Shown: positions 19,018 through 26,359 of the stretch, piece by piece
Layout of the letters: each line of letters opens with the position of its first letter
Numbering within the stretch: the first letter of the stretch is position 1
Source: Marinobacter antarcticus
Lineage (GTDB): Bacteria; Pseudomonadota; Gammaproteobacteria; Pseudomonadales; Oleiphilaceae
Length of the DNA: 64,000 bases
Assembly (NCBI RefSeq): GCF_900142385.1
Contig: NZ_FRAQ01000001.1
Coordinates: 620,001-684,000 of the forward strand
Reading direction: 5' to 3'
Program-made: the position numbers and the translations under genes
Notes under the pieces: model-generated
Told to the model about the DNA's origin: nothing
The model's database searches: none
What the model saw: only the letters and a program-made list of their open reading frames with translations

Positions 19018-19923
19018 ATGTCGAAATCAACAGACAGCCACGGGCGTCTGACCATTTTAGACGAATTCGGAACTGACCCTGGGTCGTTACAGTCATACAC
19101 CTACATTCCAAAGAACTTTCCGAAGAACGGGCCACTCGTCGTGGTATTACACGGCAGCACTCAATCAGCGGAAAGCTATGATAGCGGATCAGGCTGGTCT
19201 GCTCTCGCCGACGAATGCGGAATAGCACTCCTGTTTCCGGAGCAAAGAGAAACCAACAACTCCATTAAAAGCTTCAATTGGTTCAAGTTTGGCGACAGCC
19301 ACCGCGGAAGCGGCGAACCACTTTCTATTCGTCAAATGATCAGGCAAGTCGTTGATGATCACGCGATCGATCCGTCCCGCGTCTTCGTCACAGGGATGTC
19401 CTCCGGTGGCGCTATGGCAACTGTGATGCTGGCGACCTATCCAGAGGTGTTCGCGGGGGGCGCGATCATCGCCGGACTACCCTACCGCAGCGCTGTCACC
19501 CTGATGGAGGCGCTCGTTCGAATGAGGGGATATGGTGGCCCGTCGGACAGTGAGCTCGACGCGCTTGTACGCGAAGCCTCCACATTTGAGGGCCCCTGGC
19601 CAACGATCTCGGTCTGGCATGGCGGTAGCGATTTGACCGTCGACAACGCCAACGCGGACGCCATCGTCCGGCAGTGGCAGAAGATCCACGAGGTTGAAGG
19701 GCCACCGACACGTGAGGAAGAGGTCGACGGTTTCCCCCGACAGGTCTGGTGCAACGCGGATGGGCGGGAGGTGATTGAGAAATTCATCATCGGGGGAATG
19801 GCCCACGGCACCCCGATCATGGCTGGAGGGGACGAGGGTCTCGGGGAAGAAGGAAAATTTATGCTGGAAGTCGGCATTTCCTCGACCCGTCACATTGCGA
19901 ATTTCTGGGGCCTTACGCGGTAA
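19018..19923 (+). CDS. PHB-depolymerase-family esterase (alpha/beta hydrolase)
   Basis: 301 residues with no signal peptide. The alpha/beta-hydrolase landmarks are PLVVVLHGSTQSAESYD (oxyanion region) and the nucleophile elbow VTGMSSGGAMA. An acid residue is likely in SVWHGGSDLTV, and the catalytic His is probably in GMAHGTPI near the C-terminus. This is the poly(3-hydroxybutyrate) depolymerase/LpqC-like family; members are secreted or intracellular esterases, and here the enzyme looks intracellular. It is 240 bp after the GGDEF-EAL gene, probably with its own promoter. Confidence 0.88.
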   Translation: MSKSTDSHGRLTILDEFGTDPGSLQSYTYIPKNFPKNGPLVVVLHGSTQSAESYDSGSGWSALADECGIALLFPEQRETNNSIKSFNWFKFGDSHRGSGEPLSIRQMIRQVVDDHAIDPSRVFVTGMSSGGAMATVMLATYPEVFAGGAIIAGLPYRSAVTLMEALVRMRGYGGPSDSELDALVREASTFEGPWPTISVWHGGSDLTVDNANADAIVRQWQKIHEVEGPPTREEEVDGFPRQVWCNADGREVIEKFIIGGMAHGTPIMAGGDEGLGEEGKFMLEVGISSTRHIANFWGLTR

Positions 19924-20082
19924 GGGAACTCCGGCCATTTGTTCTTCCAGTATTTCAGTTGATCAGGGCGTCAGTTCTGACGCAAGCCATGATCAGATCT
20001 TCTCCAAATGTTGTTCGCCTCTTCGAATAACACCTTGCTCGGGCCGTGGACTTCCACGGAATGACGAAACTTGAGAATGGTA

Positions 20083-20235
20083 TTTTGGTTGTGAGGTGAC
20101 AACTCGTCGATGGCGCTGTTTTTTGGGTCGGCAGCCGAGTCAGCACATCTTTCAGATAGGTATAGGGATCATGCCCATTCAGTTTTGCAGATTGGATCAG
20201 GTCATTACCGCAGCCGCACGTTGCCCACTTCTCAT
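20083..20235 (-). pseudogene. IS66-family TnpC, second C-terminal remnant
   Basis: The minus-strand frame contains QSAKLNGHDPYTYLKDVL and RLPTQK, the same stretch as in the remnant at 14818-15015 but from a diverged copy and with frame disruptions on both sides. Same orientation as the first remnant. Confidence 0.75.
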
Positions 20236-20284
20236 TTAATCCGCGAAAGCCAATAGCTTGGAACCCTCGATCTACATAGAGCAT

Positions 20285-20503
20285 GAGCCGACGAGGAAAT
20301 TGCTGGGATACTCACCAACAGAGCTGTTTTTTAGGAGCGTAAAAACGGAGTGGGTGCCGGAAACAGGCTTCTCTTCACTGCCAGAGGCACAAGCAGTGAT
20401 AGCACAATATATAATAGGCTATTACAGCCTGATTAGATCCCATACTTTTAATGGCGGGCTGACGCCCGCTGCAACTGAGGCAAGATATCAACTTGCCTCT
20501 TAA
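20285..20503 (+). pseudogene. IS3-family OrfB, C-terminal remnant
   Basis: About 70 residues ending YQLAS. LLGYSPTELFFRSVKTEW and YYSLIRSHTFNGGLTPAA match the C-terminal end of IS3 transposases, where a YN/YS-x-x-R-x-H motif follows the catalytic Glu. The rest of the element is missing. Confidence 0.7.
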
Positions 20504-20516
20504 GTTGTGACCAAAT

Positions 20517-20822
20517 TTAGTTGACCACTACAAACCCCTTTCTCTCACAAAGCTCACGGTAGATCTTATTTACTAAGTCACGTTTTGATTCCGGCAAAGG
20601 CTCCAGGTTAAGAGACGCATCGTGATAAAACGCAACATTGCCCTGCTCATCTGTCGTCACTTGGCCAGACCGCTCTGCTTCCCGCCGGTCCGCGTACAGG
20701 TTTTCAGCGACGCTCATAGCATCGCTTTCAGAAAGACCCCTCAATACGATTCGTGTCGCAGCCTCTTGCAGAATGGCATGTTGCTCAATATCAGAATCGT
20801 TAATATTGTCTCGCAAGATCAT
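20517..20822 (-). CDS. Hypothetical protein, 101 residues
   Basis: A minus-strand gene between the IS3 remnant and tnsD, divergent from tnsD. It is acidic and predicted mostly helical, with no membrane segment or known motif that I can see. The start (MILRDNIND) lies 97 bp from the tnsD start, so the two probably share a promoter region. It could be a transposon accessory gene or cargo. Confidence 0.55.
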   Translation of the reverse strand: MILRDNINDSDIEQHAILQEAATRIVLRGLSESDAMSVAENLYADRREAERSGQVTTDEQGNVAFYHDASLNLEPLPESKRDLVNKIYRELCERKGFVVVN

Positions 20823-20919
20823 TTTTTTCTACCTCGAACTACTGTGTATCCATGTGACCAACCCTCGGCCGCCACTCGCACTAAACGGTTACATAATACC
20901 GAATGAGACCGGAACAGAT

Positions 20920-22485
20920 ATGTTGATGCAATTTCCCATGGCACATGACGACGAACTGCTTGGTAGCGTTATAGCGCGATTCGTCAAACGGCAAGGTCTG
21001 GAAGACGATAAAGTGGCCTTGCGTCAGCTTTTTGCTTCTCAGAAAATTGTGCCATCGTCGGTCCTTCAGGGCCATGCAAATCAATTGCTCGCGAATATCG
21101 GGCATCTATGGACTATCTCACCACGCGAACTGTTAGAGAAGCATACTCTTCTGCCGGTGTTTCGTCCCTTCGTAGCGTCCAAGGCCTACAATCATTTTGT
21201 CCGTGATTTATGTGACGAGGGTAAAAACCACAGCATGCTGAGAACGGGCGTTAATGCTTCAAATATCGTTTGGCCTTCTAATTTCAGGATCTGCCCTTTG
21301 TGCTGTCAGCAACAATCAAGAAGGTTTGGCTATCTGTATTGGCAACGACTTTTCCAGTGTCCAGGTGTTGAAGCATGCCCGGAACATGGCTGCTTACTGA
21401 TCGATACGGGAGTCCCTTTGCAGTCGCACAGGCGGCACCGGTTTGTTGGTACACAAGCCTTCATGCAAGATATTCCCGCAGTGTCACCTCTCGCCGATAG
21501 AAAAGATCTCTTGTTATCCATTGGTGTTTCAGACTTGCTCCGATGTAAAACGACCGAGACGCCGAATAACTATCAGTGGTCGAGATTTTATCGGGCCCTG
21601 GCGCGTCAACGGGATATTTGTAGAGGAAAAGGCGTGCAGCATAAGGAAGTTGCTGCTCGGGTTCGAGCCTATTGGGGAGTTGATTGGTTGGAGAGGCAGG
21701 GTCTCACGCTTGACGTTGATGAAAGCTGGTTGGTCTCTATGTTCCGAAAACATCGCCGACCATTTTCATATCTCCAGCATTTCGTTTGTTGGTTTGCTCT
21801 ATGCGACAAAAAGCCCGTGCTGAGCGACGTGTTAGCTGAGGCTTCCCAATTCTCGAACCAGCCCTTACGAAAAGCAGTGTATTTCTCACCACGCGCAGAG
21901 GAGGTTTGTCATCAGTATCGGGCGCTCTGGAATGAGATCCTAGGACGCTATGGTTCATTGCGCGATGTCAGGAAACACAGGGAGGGTGCGCGAGTCTATT
22001 CTTGGCTGTACCGGTTTGATTCGCAATGGCTTGCGTTACACAAGCCCGAGAAAATCAGCCCAAAAAGTAAGCCCAAAGTCGACTGGACGAAGCGGGACCA
22101 GATGATTGTACGGGAAGTTTTCGCTATCGAGCGGTCTGTCTGGCAAGATCTGGGAGGTCCTAGGCGGTCGAAGAGCTGGTATTGCAAACAAGTTGTCAGT
22201 CGAAGAATACTGGAAAAAAAGCTCAGCAAATTACCTCTGTGCCGAGAATTCTTTGTTCGATATGCCGAGACGGTCGACGAGTATCAGACGAGGCGACTGG
22301 CATGCATATTTGCTCGGTTGGTTCTGAATAATGGATGGCGGATACCGATCTATGAAATTGAGCGAATGGCCGGACTTAATCAAAGAAAGTGTCGTGAAGC
22401 TGGTCGACAAATACTATACCAAGCCATCCCAGCCTGGTGCTTTTCTGAGGAGGTTGCCTTCCGGCAGCACCCTCAAATGGGTTGA
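20920..22485 (+). CDS. tnsD: TnsD/TniQ-family target-site selector
   Basis: 521 residues from ATG 20920, against 508 for Tn7 TnsD. The start MLMQFPMAHDDELLGSVIAR matches the usual TniQ opening; longer upstream reading has no ribosome-binding site. A zinc-finger pattern is clear around residue 125-160: CPLCC, then FQCPGVEACPEHGCLL. TnsD proteins recognise a specific attachment site and recruit TnsC. The gene is intact, so site-specific insertion may be possible. Its 3' end overlaps tnsE by about 134 bp. In Tn7 it follows tnsC directly; here 17 kb intervenes. Confidence 0.93.
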   Translation: MLMQFPMAHDDELLGSVIARFVKRQGLEDDKVALRQLFASQKIVPSSVLQGHANQLLANIGHLWTISPRELLEKHTLLPVFRPFVASKAYNHFVRDLCDEGKNHSMLRTGVNASNIVWPSNFRICPLCCQQQSRRFGYLYWQRLFQCPGVEACPEHGCLLIDTGVPLQSHRRHRFVGTQAFMQDIPAVSPLADRKDLLLSIGVSDLLRCKTTETPNNYQWSRFYRALARQRDICRGKGVQHKEVAARVRAYWGVDWLERQGLTLDVDESWLVSMFRKHRRPFSYLQHFVCWFALCDKKPVLSDVLAEASQFSNQPLRKAVYFSPRAEEVCHQYRALWNEILGRYGSLRDVRKHREGARVYSWLYRFDSQWLALHKPEKISPKSKPKVDWTKRDQMIVREVFAIERSVWQDLGGPRRSKSWYCKQVVSRRILEKKLSKLPLCREFFVRYAETVDEYQTRRLACIFARLVLNNGWRIPIYEIERMAGLNQRKCREAGRQILYQAIPAWCFSEEVAFRQHPQMG

Positions 22486-24043
22486 TGGCATTCATCAGCG
22501 AAAATGGTTTTCTGTGAAAGCACGACCCTTTATCAACGTTCAATTCAAAGGTCATTCCCAGAAAGCTGTTCCTGTTGAGCTGATTTCCATGTTAGTTGTG
22601 GAGAGTAGTTACGAAAACAAGGAGAGAAGCCCTGCGCTTAAAACTGAAAAGTGCGAGTTTACGCTAGTTAACGAACCAAAGCCGATGCGGTCTGCATCAG
22701 GCGTGAATTGGTTTCGGCTCAAAACGGATAAGGGTCATATTGTTCGCGTGAGGCAGTTAGAGTTGGCGAGATGCCTTTTCCTTCACAATTTCCACCTCGC
22801 CAGAACTGCCTTTCGACCTGATGGGTTGGCTGGCCTAGCTCAGGTTTCAAAAGGTGATGATTCGACAACTATCAAATTCACAGCAATGGCGGACTATCCG
22901 CAATCCAATCTGAAGTCCAAAGCTACACTAGCTCATCTCTCATGGCTGTTTTTGGATCGGAACGCTCGGCGGAGCTTTGGATCAGTCTTGGACTCATGGA
23001 TGGAGTCGAGCAGCGAATTGTGGAACTTTCGTTTTGATCCGCCAACAATGGAGGGTTGGCACATTGCTGGATCCGGCTATTACGGGGTAGGAGATGCCGG
23101 TCAGGTATTTACGATCGATGAAGTTACGTGCTTTCATAATCCTGTTTTTTCTCACTCAAAACCGATCGTTATTGATCATCCCAGTTTCAACGAACTCTTG
23201 GCTAAAGATCATGCAGGCTGCACGAGGCCGTTGATACAGCGTACTGATGATGATCCGCTTATGGAGCTCAGCTTAGAGCCATTGCTTGGCAAAAGGTTGG
23301 ACCGGATATCAGATCAAGGATTTAGGTTCTCGTTTGATGACAAGCTAAAAGTGAGGGTGCAGGTAAACGGTAAGCGTTATGGAGTAAAACCCAGCGTAGA
23401 TTTTGACTCGGCACCTGCCCCAGAAACCAGCAGCCCAGGCCATGCTACTGTGCGAGGAACGGGGCGGGAGCTTGATTATGGTATTAATCGGATTGGAGAT
23501 GAAGCGGAGCTGATTTCCGAGGAGCTCATCGAAGCCGAGCCCACACATAGATTCAAGATTTTCGAGGACGTAGTGCAGCAACTCGGAGATCGTCCTGATT
23601 TCAGCTTTAAAAAGAAAGCGTGCTTTGAGCTACCTTGGCCAAAAGGTAACAATTTGGTCGCCACCAAGACAATGTCGGGAAGACCAGTGCAAACTTATGT
23701 TGCATTGCTGCGTTATCAGTCTGTTTCAGTAATTGTCTTTGAGATAGATACTGAGAGTTTACGAAAAGTGCATACGCTCAGTAATTTGGTGGTGGTTTTT
23801 TCAGAGGATGCTAGCGAGGGAGTCAAGCTAGTGCTTCAGCGTTGTTCAACCATGGGTTTGTACTGGGATCTCGACTACATCAGAAGTTTAAATGCAGCCC
23901 CGAAAACCTGTATTCACCCTCACCGTGTGACAAAAAGAGAGGGGGAATCAGTAGCGGTGAGCCCAGAAACATATCAAGACAGGTGGGTCGATATACTGGA
24001 GCGCAATATTAAGGCGCTGGTGCGTGACATAAAACGCTCCTGA
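22352..24043 (+). CDS. tnsE: TnsE, replication-targeting protein
   Basis: 563 residues from ATG 22352 (another ATG lies at 22331). Conserved with Tn7 TnsE are RQLELARCLFLHNFHLAR, WNFRFDPPTMEGW and LIEAEPT, in the same order. In Tn7, TnsE directs insertion into DNA undergoing discontinuous replication, such as conjugating plasmids, by binding the sliding clamp. The overlap with tnsD (about 134 bp) is unusually long and the true start could be further in. With tnsD also present, the element should in principle have both Tn7 targeting pathways. Confidence 0.88.
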   Translation: MKLSEWPDLIKESVVKLVDKYYTKPSQPGAFLRRLPSGSTLKWVDGIHQRKWFSVKARPFINVQFKGHSQKAVPVELISMLVVESSYENKERSPALKTEKCEFTLVNEPKPMRSASGVNWFRLKTDKGHIVRVRQLELARCLFLHNFHLARTAFRPDGLAGLAQVSKGDDSTTIKFTAMADYPQSNLKSKATLAHLSWLFLDRNARRSFGSVLDSWMESSSELWNFRFDPPTMEGWHIAGSGYYGVGDAGQVFTIDEVTCFHNPVFSHSKPIVIDHPSFNELLAKDHAGCTRPLIQRTDDDPLMELSLEPLLGKRLDRISDQGFRFSFDDKLKVRVQVNGKRYGVKPSVDFDSAPAPETSSPGHATVRGTGRELDYGINRIGDEAELISEELIEAEPTHRFKIFEDVVQQLGDRPDFSFKKKACFELPWPKGNNLVATKTMSGRPVQTYVALLRYQSVSVIVFEIDTESLRKVHTLSNLVVVFSEDASEGVKLVLQRCSTMGLYWDLDYIRSLNAAPKTCIHPHRVTKREGESVAVSPETYQDRWVDILERNIKALVRDIKRS

Positions 24044-24051
24044 GGACTGAT

Positions 24052-24270
24052 TCAGGTGAAGGCTTCATGTTCGAGCCGACCGATTATGTCTCGTACCTGC
24101 TGAATACCCTCCATAGTTTCAAGTAGATCATTTGGTTTCTTGCGGCTCAGCCCACGGATAGGTGTCGAGAGCCATTGCTCGGCGGCTTTTTGATCCCCTT
24201 CGAAAAGCGCCACGGCTTCCGCAATAGCCTTTGTGCGTAAGGTGTTCAGATCTATGTTGTTTTGGCTCAT
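24052..24270 (-). CDS. Small ParS/MbcA (DUF2384) antitoxin-domain protein
   Basis: 72 residues. ALFEGDQKAAEQWLSTPIRG followed by KPNDLLETMEG is the core of the ParS/MbcA/Xre antitoxin domain, without the N-terminal helix-turn-helix. The start at 24270 has GAGGAAG 9 bp upstream. No RES toxin gene is adjacent, so it is an orphan. It is convergent with tnsE (8 bp between stops) and divergent from the AbiJ-like gene. Confidence 0.75.
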   Translation of the reverse strand: MSQNNIDLNTLRTKAIAEAVALFEGDQKAAEQWLSTPIRGLSRKKPNDLLETMEGIQQVRDIIGRLEHEAFT

Positions 24271-24419
24271 GGTGGGCTTCCTCTTGCGCAGCGAAGGCGT
24301 TAATCGGCAACATTCCATTATTCTTCAGTCAGTATTGCATATAGTATTTTTGATGCCGAGTTCGTATTGGGCATGAACATTTGTAGTTGTTTCAGTTTAG
24401 AGCTAGGAGTGTGATTTTC

Positions 24420-25697
24420 GTGCAAAAGAAAGAGCTAGAAAACACGTTAGCAACAGTTCACGCCTTACTCCAGGCAGAGGGTATGAGTGAAGCCGCAGAT
24501 TTGGTTCGCTTTTATCCGGCACGTGCGGAGCAGACCGGTTACGATAATTGGAACGGAGGGACAGATATTTGGCAGCTTTTTTTTGAAGTTCCAGCTGACG
24601 ATTATGCCCGTTTAGTGTCTAGCAAGAAGCAACTGGAGGAGCAGATTTCAGCTCGACTGCGAACAGTTCTAGAGCCAGATACGCAGGATTGGTATTCGGC
24701 GAAAATTGTGCCTGTGAAACTATACAGAGCTGATTGGAGGGAAGGCGGAGCCGAACTGCCACAACAGGTTCGCTTAAATATTTTCGACGGTCTCGGGCTA
24801 GAGAATATAGATTGGAATGGAAACCTTAATGACGTCGAGTTCTTGAGCAGACTGTATGATCTTCAGAACTTGCCGTCGTTAGATAGTCGATTTCAGGACG
24901 CTGCCGGAGACATTTGGCAACACCGTATCAACAACGACGATTGGAACAGTGATTGGGTATTTTCGGATGAACGCTTTGGTTTGCTAAACGCCTCCGCTGA
25001 CACATTTTTACGTTTTTTGTGTGAAATTGTGCATCCTGTGGTGCGCCTAAATCACGATGAAGCGCTTAAAATTGTTGCGCATTTTAACGACCAGTTACGC
25101 CAAGTTGGCTGGGAGCTTCATGAGGTAGAACGGATAGCGGGACGCTCTCGTTTTTCCTATCGTCAAATCTCTAACAATGGCGCTCGGGCAGTTACTCGTG
25201 CTAAGACGGTAGCTGATGCACTGGACGCTGGCTGGATGGCGAAGGAAATTGAACGGTTAGAAAATGCCGTGGACATTGACCCCGCACTTGCCATCGGTAC
25301 TGCCAAGGACCTAGTAGAGTCGTGCTGCAAAACCATATTAAGTAAGAGAGGGGTGTCAATTGGTAAGTCCGATAATCTGGGGCAGCTGACCAAGAAATTG
25401 ACGAGAGAGCTTCAGTTGGTGCCAGAAGGCATTACCGATGAAGCCAAGGGTGCAGATTCTATTCGTTTGATTTTGCAAAACCTCACTCAACTTACGAGCA
25501 ATCTTGCGCACCTGCGTGGACTCTATGGAAGTGGTCATGGCCGTGATGGTCAACACCGTGGTCTGCAACCACGTCACGCTCGATTGGCTGTGGCATCCGC
25601 AGTAGCTTTCATCGACTTTATTGCTGAAACTCACCATTATCGAGAATCGACTGATCCTCAGGAAAGCATTAATCGGCCGAGGGGGCTGACTCCCTGA
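24420..25697 (+). CDS. AbiJ-like abortive-infection protein
   Basis: About 425 residues from GTG 24420 (AGGAG 10 bp upstream). The middle contains LSRLYDLQNLPSLDSRF, DIWQHRINNDDWNSDWVF and FLRFLCEIVHPVVR, the AbiJ N-terminal domain type 3. The C-terminal 110 residues (AKDLVESCCKTILSKRG through ARLAVASAVAFIDF) are the Abi_C domain, with the conserved LRGLYGSGHGR turn. Such proteins are implicated in phage abortive infection through suicidal response. It lies between tnsE and the transposon end, where Tn7-like elements often carry defence cargo. Confidence 0.82.
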   Translation: MQKKELENTLATVHALLQAEGMSEAADLVRFYPARAEQTGYDNWNGGTDIWQLFFEVPADDYARLVSSKKQLEEQISARLRTVLEPDTQDWYSAKIVPVKLYRADWREGGAELPQQVRLNIFDGLGLENIDWNGNLNDVEFLSRLYDLQNLPSLDSRFQDAAGDIWQHRINNDDWNSDWVFSDERFGLLNASADTFLRFLCEIVHPVVRLNHDEALKIVAHFNDQLRQVGWELHEVERIAGRSRFSYRQISNNGARAVTRAKTVADALDAGWMAKEIERLENAVDIDPALAIGTAKDLVESCCKTILSKRGVSIGKSDNLGQLTKKLTRELQLVPEGITDEAKGADSIRLILQNLTQLTSNLAHLRGLYGSGHGRDGQHRGLQPRHARLAVASAVAFIDFIAETHHYRESTDPQESINRPRGLTP

Positions 25698-25780
25698 AAA
25701 TAATCGGCGGGATAGCTTTTCGATATGACGGCTGCCCAGCAGAAAACGGTGATACTAGGGCTTAAGGAGTAGGTGATGCA

Positions 25781-25924
25781 ATGAGTCCGAATGAGTATGT
25801 TCGACGGTCTTCGAAGCCCTCTGGGCCTCTTAGTTCTTTGGCGGGCAGGCTCGTCTCCAGCTTAAGGCGTTACACAGAGCACCTGCGCCAATTGTTGATG
25901 GAACCAAGCTTGTCCTTCGAGTAG
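25781..25924 (+). CDS. Possible 47-residue protein
   Basis: ATG 25781 follows AAGGAG by 13 bp, which is rather far. The product is basic and serine/arginine-rich with no recognised motif. It may be a small gene after the AbiJ-like ORF or a chance frame. Confidence 0.3.
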   Translation: MSPNEYVRRSSKPSGPLSSLAGRLVSSLRRYTEHLRQLLMEPSLSFE

Positions 25925-25936
25925 AATGTGACGCCG

Positions 25937-25966
25937 TTCTTGCTTGTTACTCTGTTCTTAGGCTAT
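25937..25966 (+). promoter_or_regulatory. Candidate promoter of the leader/protease module
   Basis: TTGCTT, an 18-bp spacer and TATATA precede the hairpin at 26024 by about 60 bp. This would make a short leader ending at the hairpin, or reading on into the 26099 gene. Confidence 0.4.
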
Positions 25967-26023
25967 ATAAAAGGTGTAGATTAGTCTAGGCAGGGGGCGG
26001 AGCGATGGAAATATTTCAAAGAT

Positions 26024-26055
26024 CCTATGGCCGCTTTCTTCGGCCATAGGTTTTT
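26024..26055 (+). terminator. Perfect hairpin terminator/attenuator upstream of the 26099 gene
   Basis: A 10-bp perfect stem (CCTATGGCCG / CGGCCATAGG) with a 7-base loop, then TTTTTA. It ends 43 bp before the ATG of the small gene at 26099, so transcription from the upstream promoter must pass it. Confidence 0.8.
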
Positions 26056-26098
26056 AGATTGATTAGGTGTTCTAATTTTCGGTGCACTGGGAGTGGAT

Positions 26099-26293
26099 AT
26101 GACTAAAAAACAAAGCAGGATGCTCTGGAGCGAAAGCCAAAGGGTTAGATCATCCTTGCCGTCAGACCTTCAGATTCCAAAAGCAGACATGCATATTTTA
26201 GTTGAAACTCTGGATCGGAAGAAAAAAGAGCAAAAAGATTCGCCTTACAATACTCGATTCGACGAGTCTTGCTTGGCGCAGTTCTACAGCTAA
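26099..26293 (+). CDS. Hypothetical protein of 64 residues upstream of a protease-like gene
   Basis: ATG 26099 has GGGAG 6 bp upstream. The product is basic (many Lys/Arg) with a SESQRVRSSLPSDLQIPKAD stretch and no membrane segment. It lies between two intrinsic-terminator hairpins, directly before the papain-like gene at 26360. Small size and position suggest a regulator, inhibitor or antitoxin for that gene, but nothing in the sequence proves this. Confidence 0.55.
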   Translation: MTKKQSRMLWSESQRVRSSLPSDLQIPKADMHILVETLDRKKKEQKDSPYNTRFDESCLAQFYS

Positions 26294-26315
26294 TCACTAA
26301 ATGATTTTAATTTTA

Positions 26316-26345
26316 AAACCCAGCGGTTATGCTGGGTTTTTTGTT
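26316..26345 (+). terminator. Intrinsic terminator between the small gene and the protease-like gene
   Basis: Stem AACCCAGC / GCTGGGTT with a 6-base loop followed by a T run. It ends only 15 bp before the ATG at 26360, so the ribosome-binding site of the next gene immediately follows the terminator. Expression of the next gene therefore depends on readthrough. Confidence 0.85.
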
Positions 26346-26359
26346 GATATGGAGTGTCA

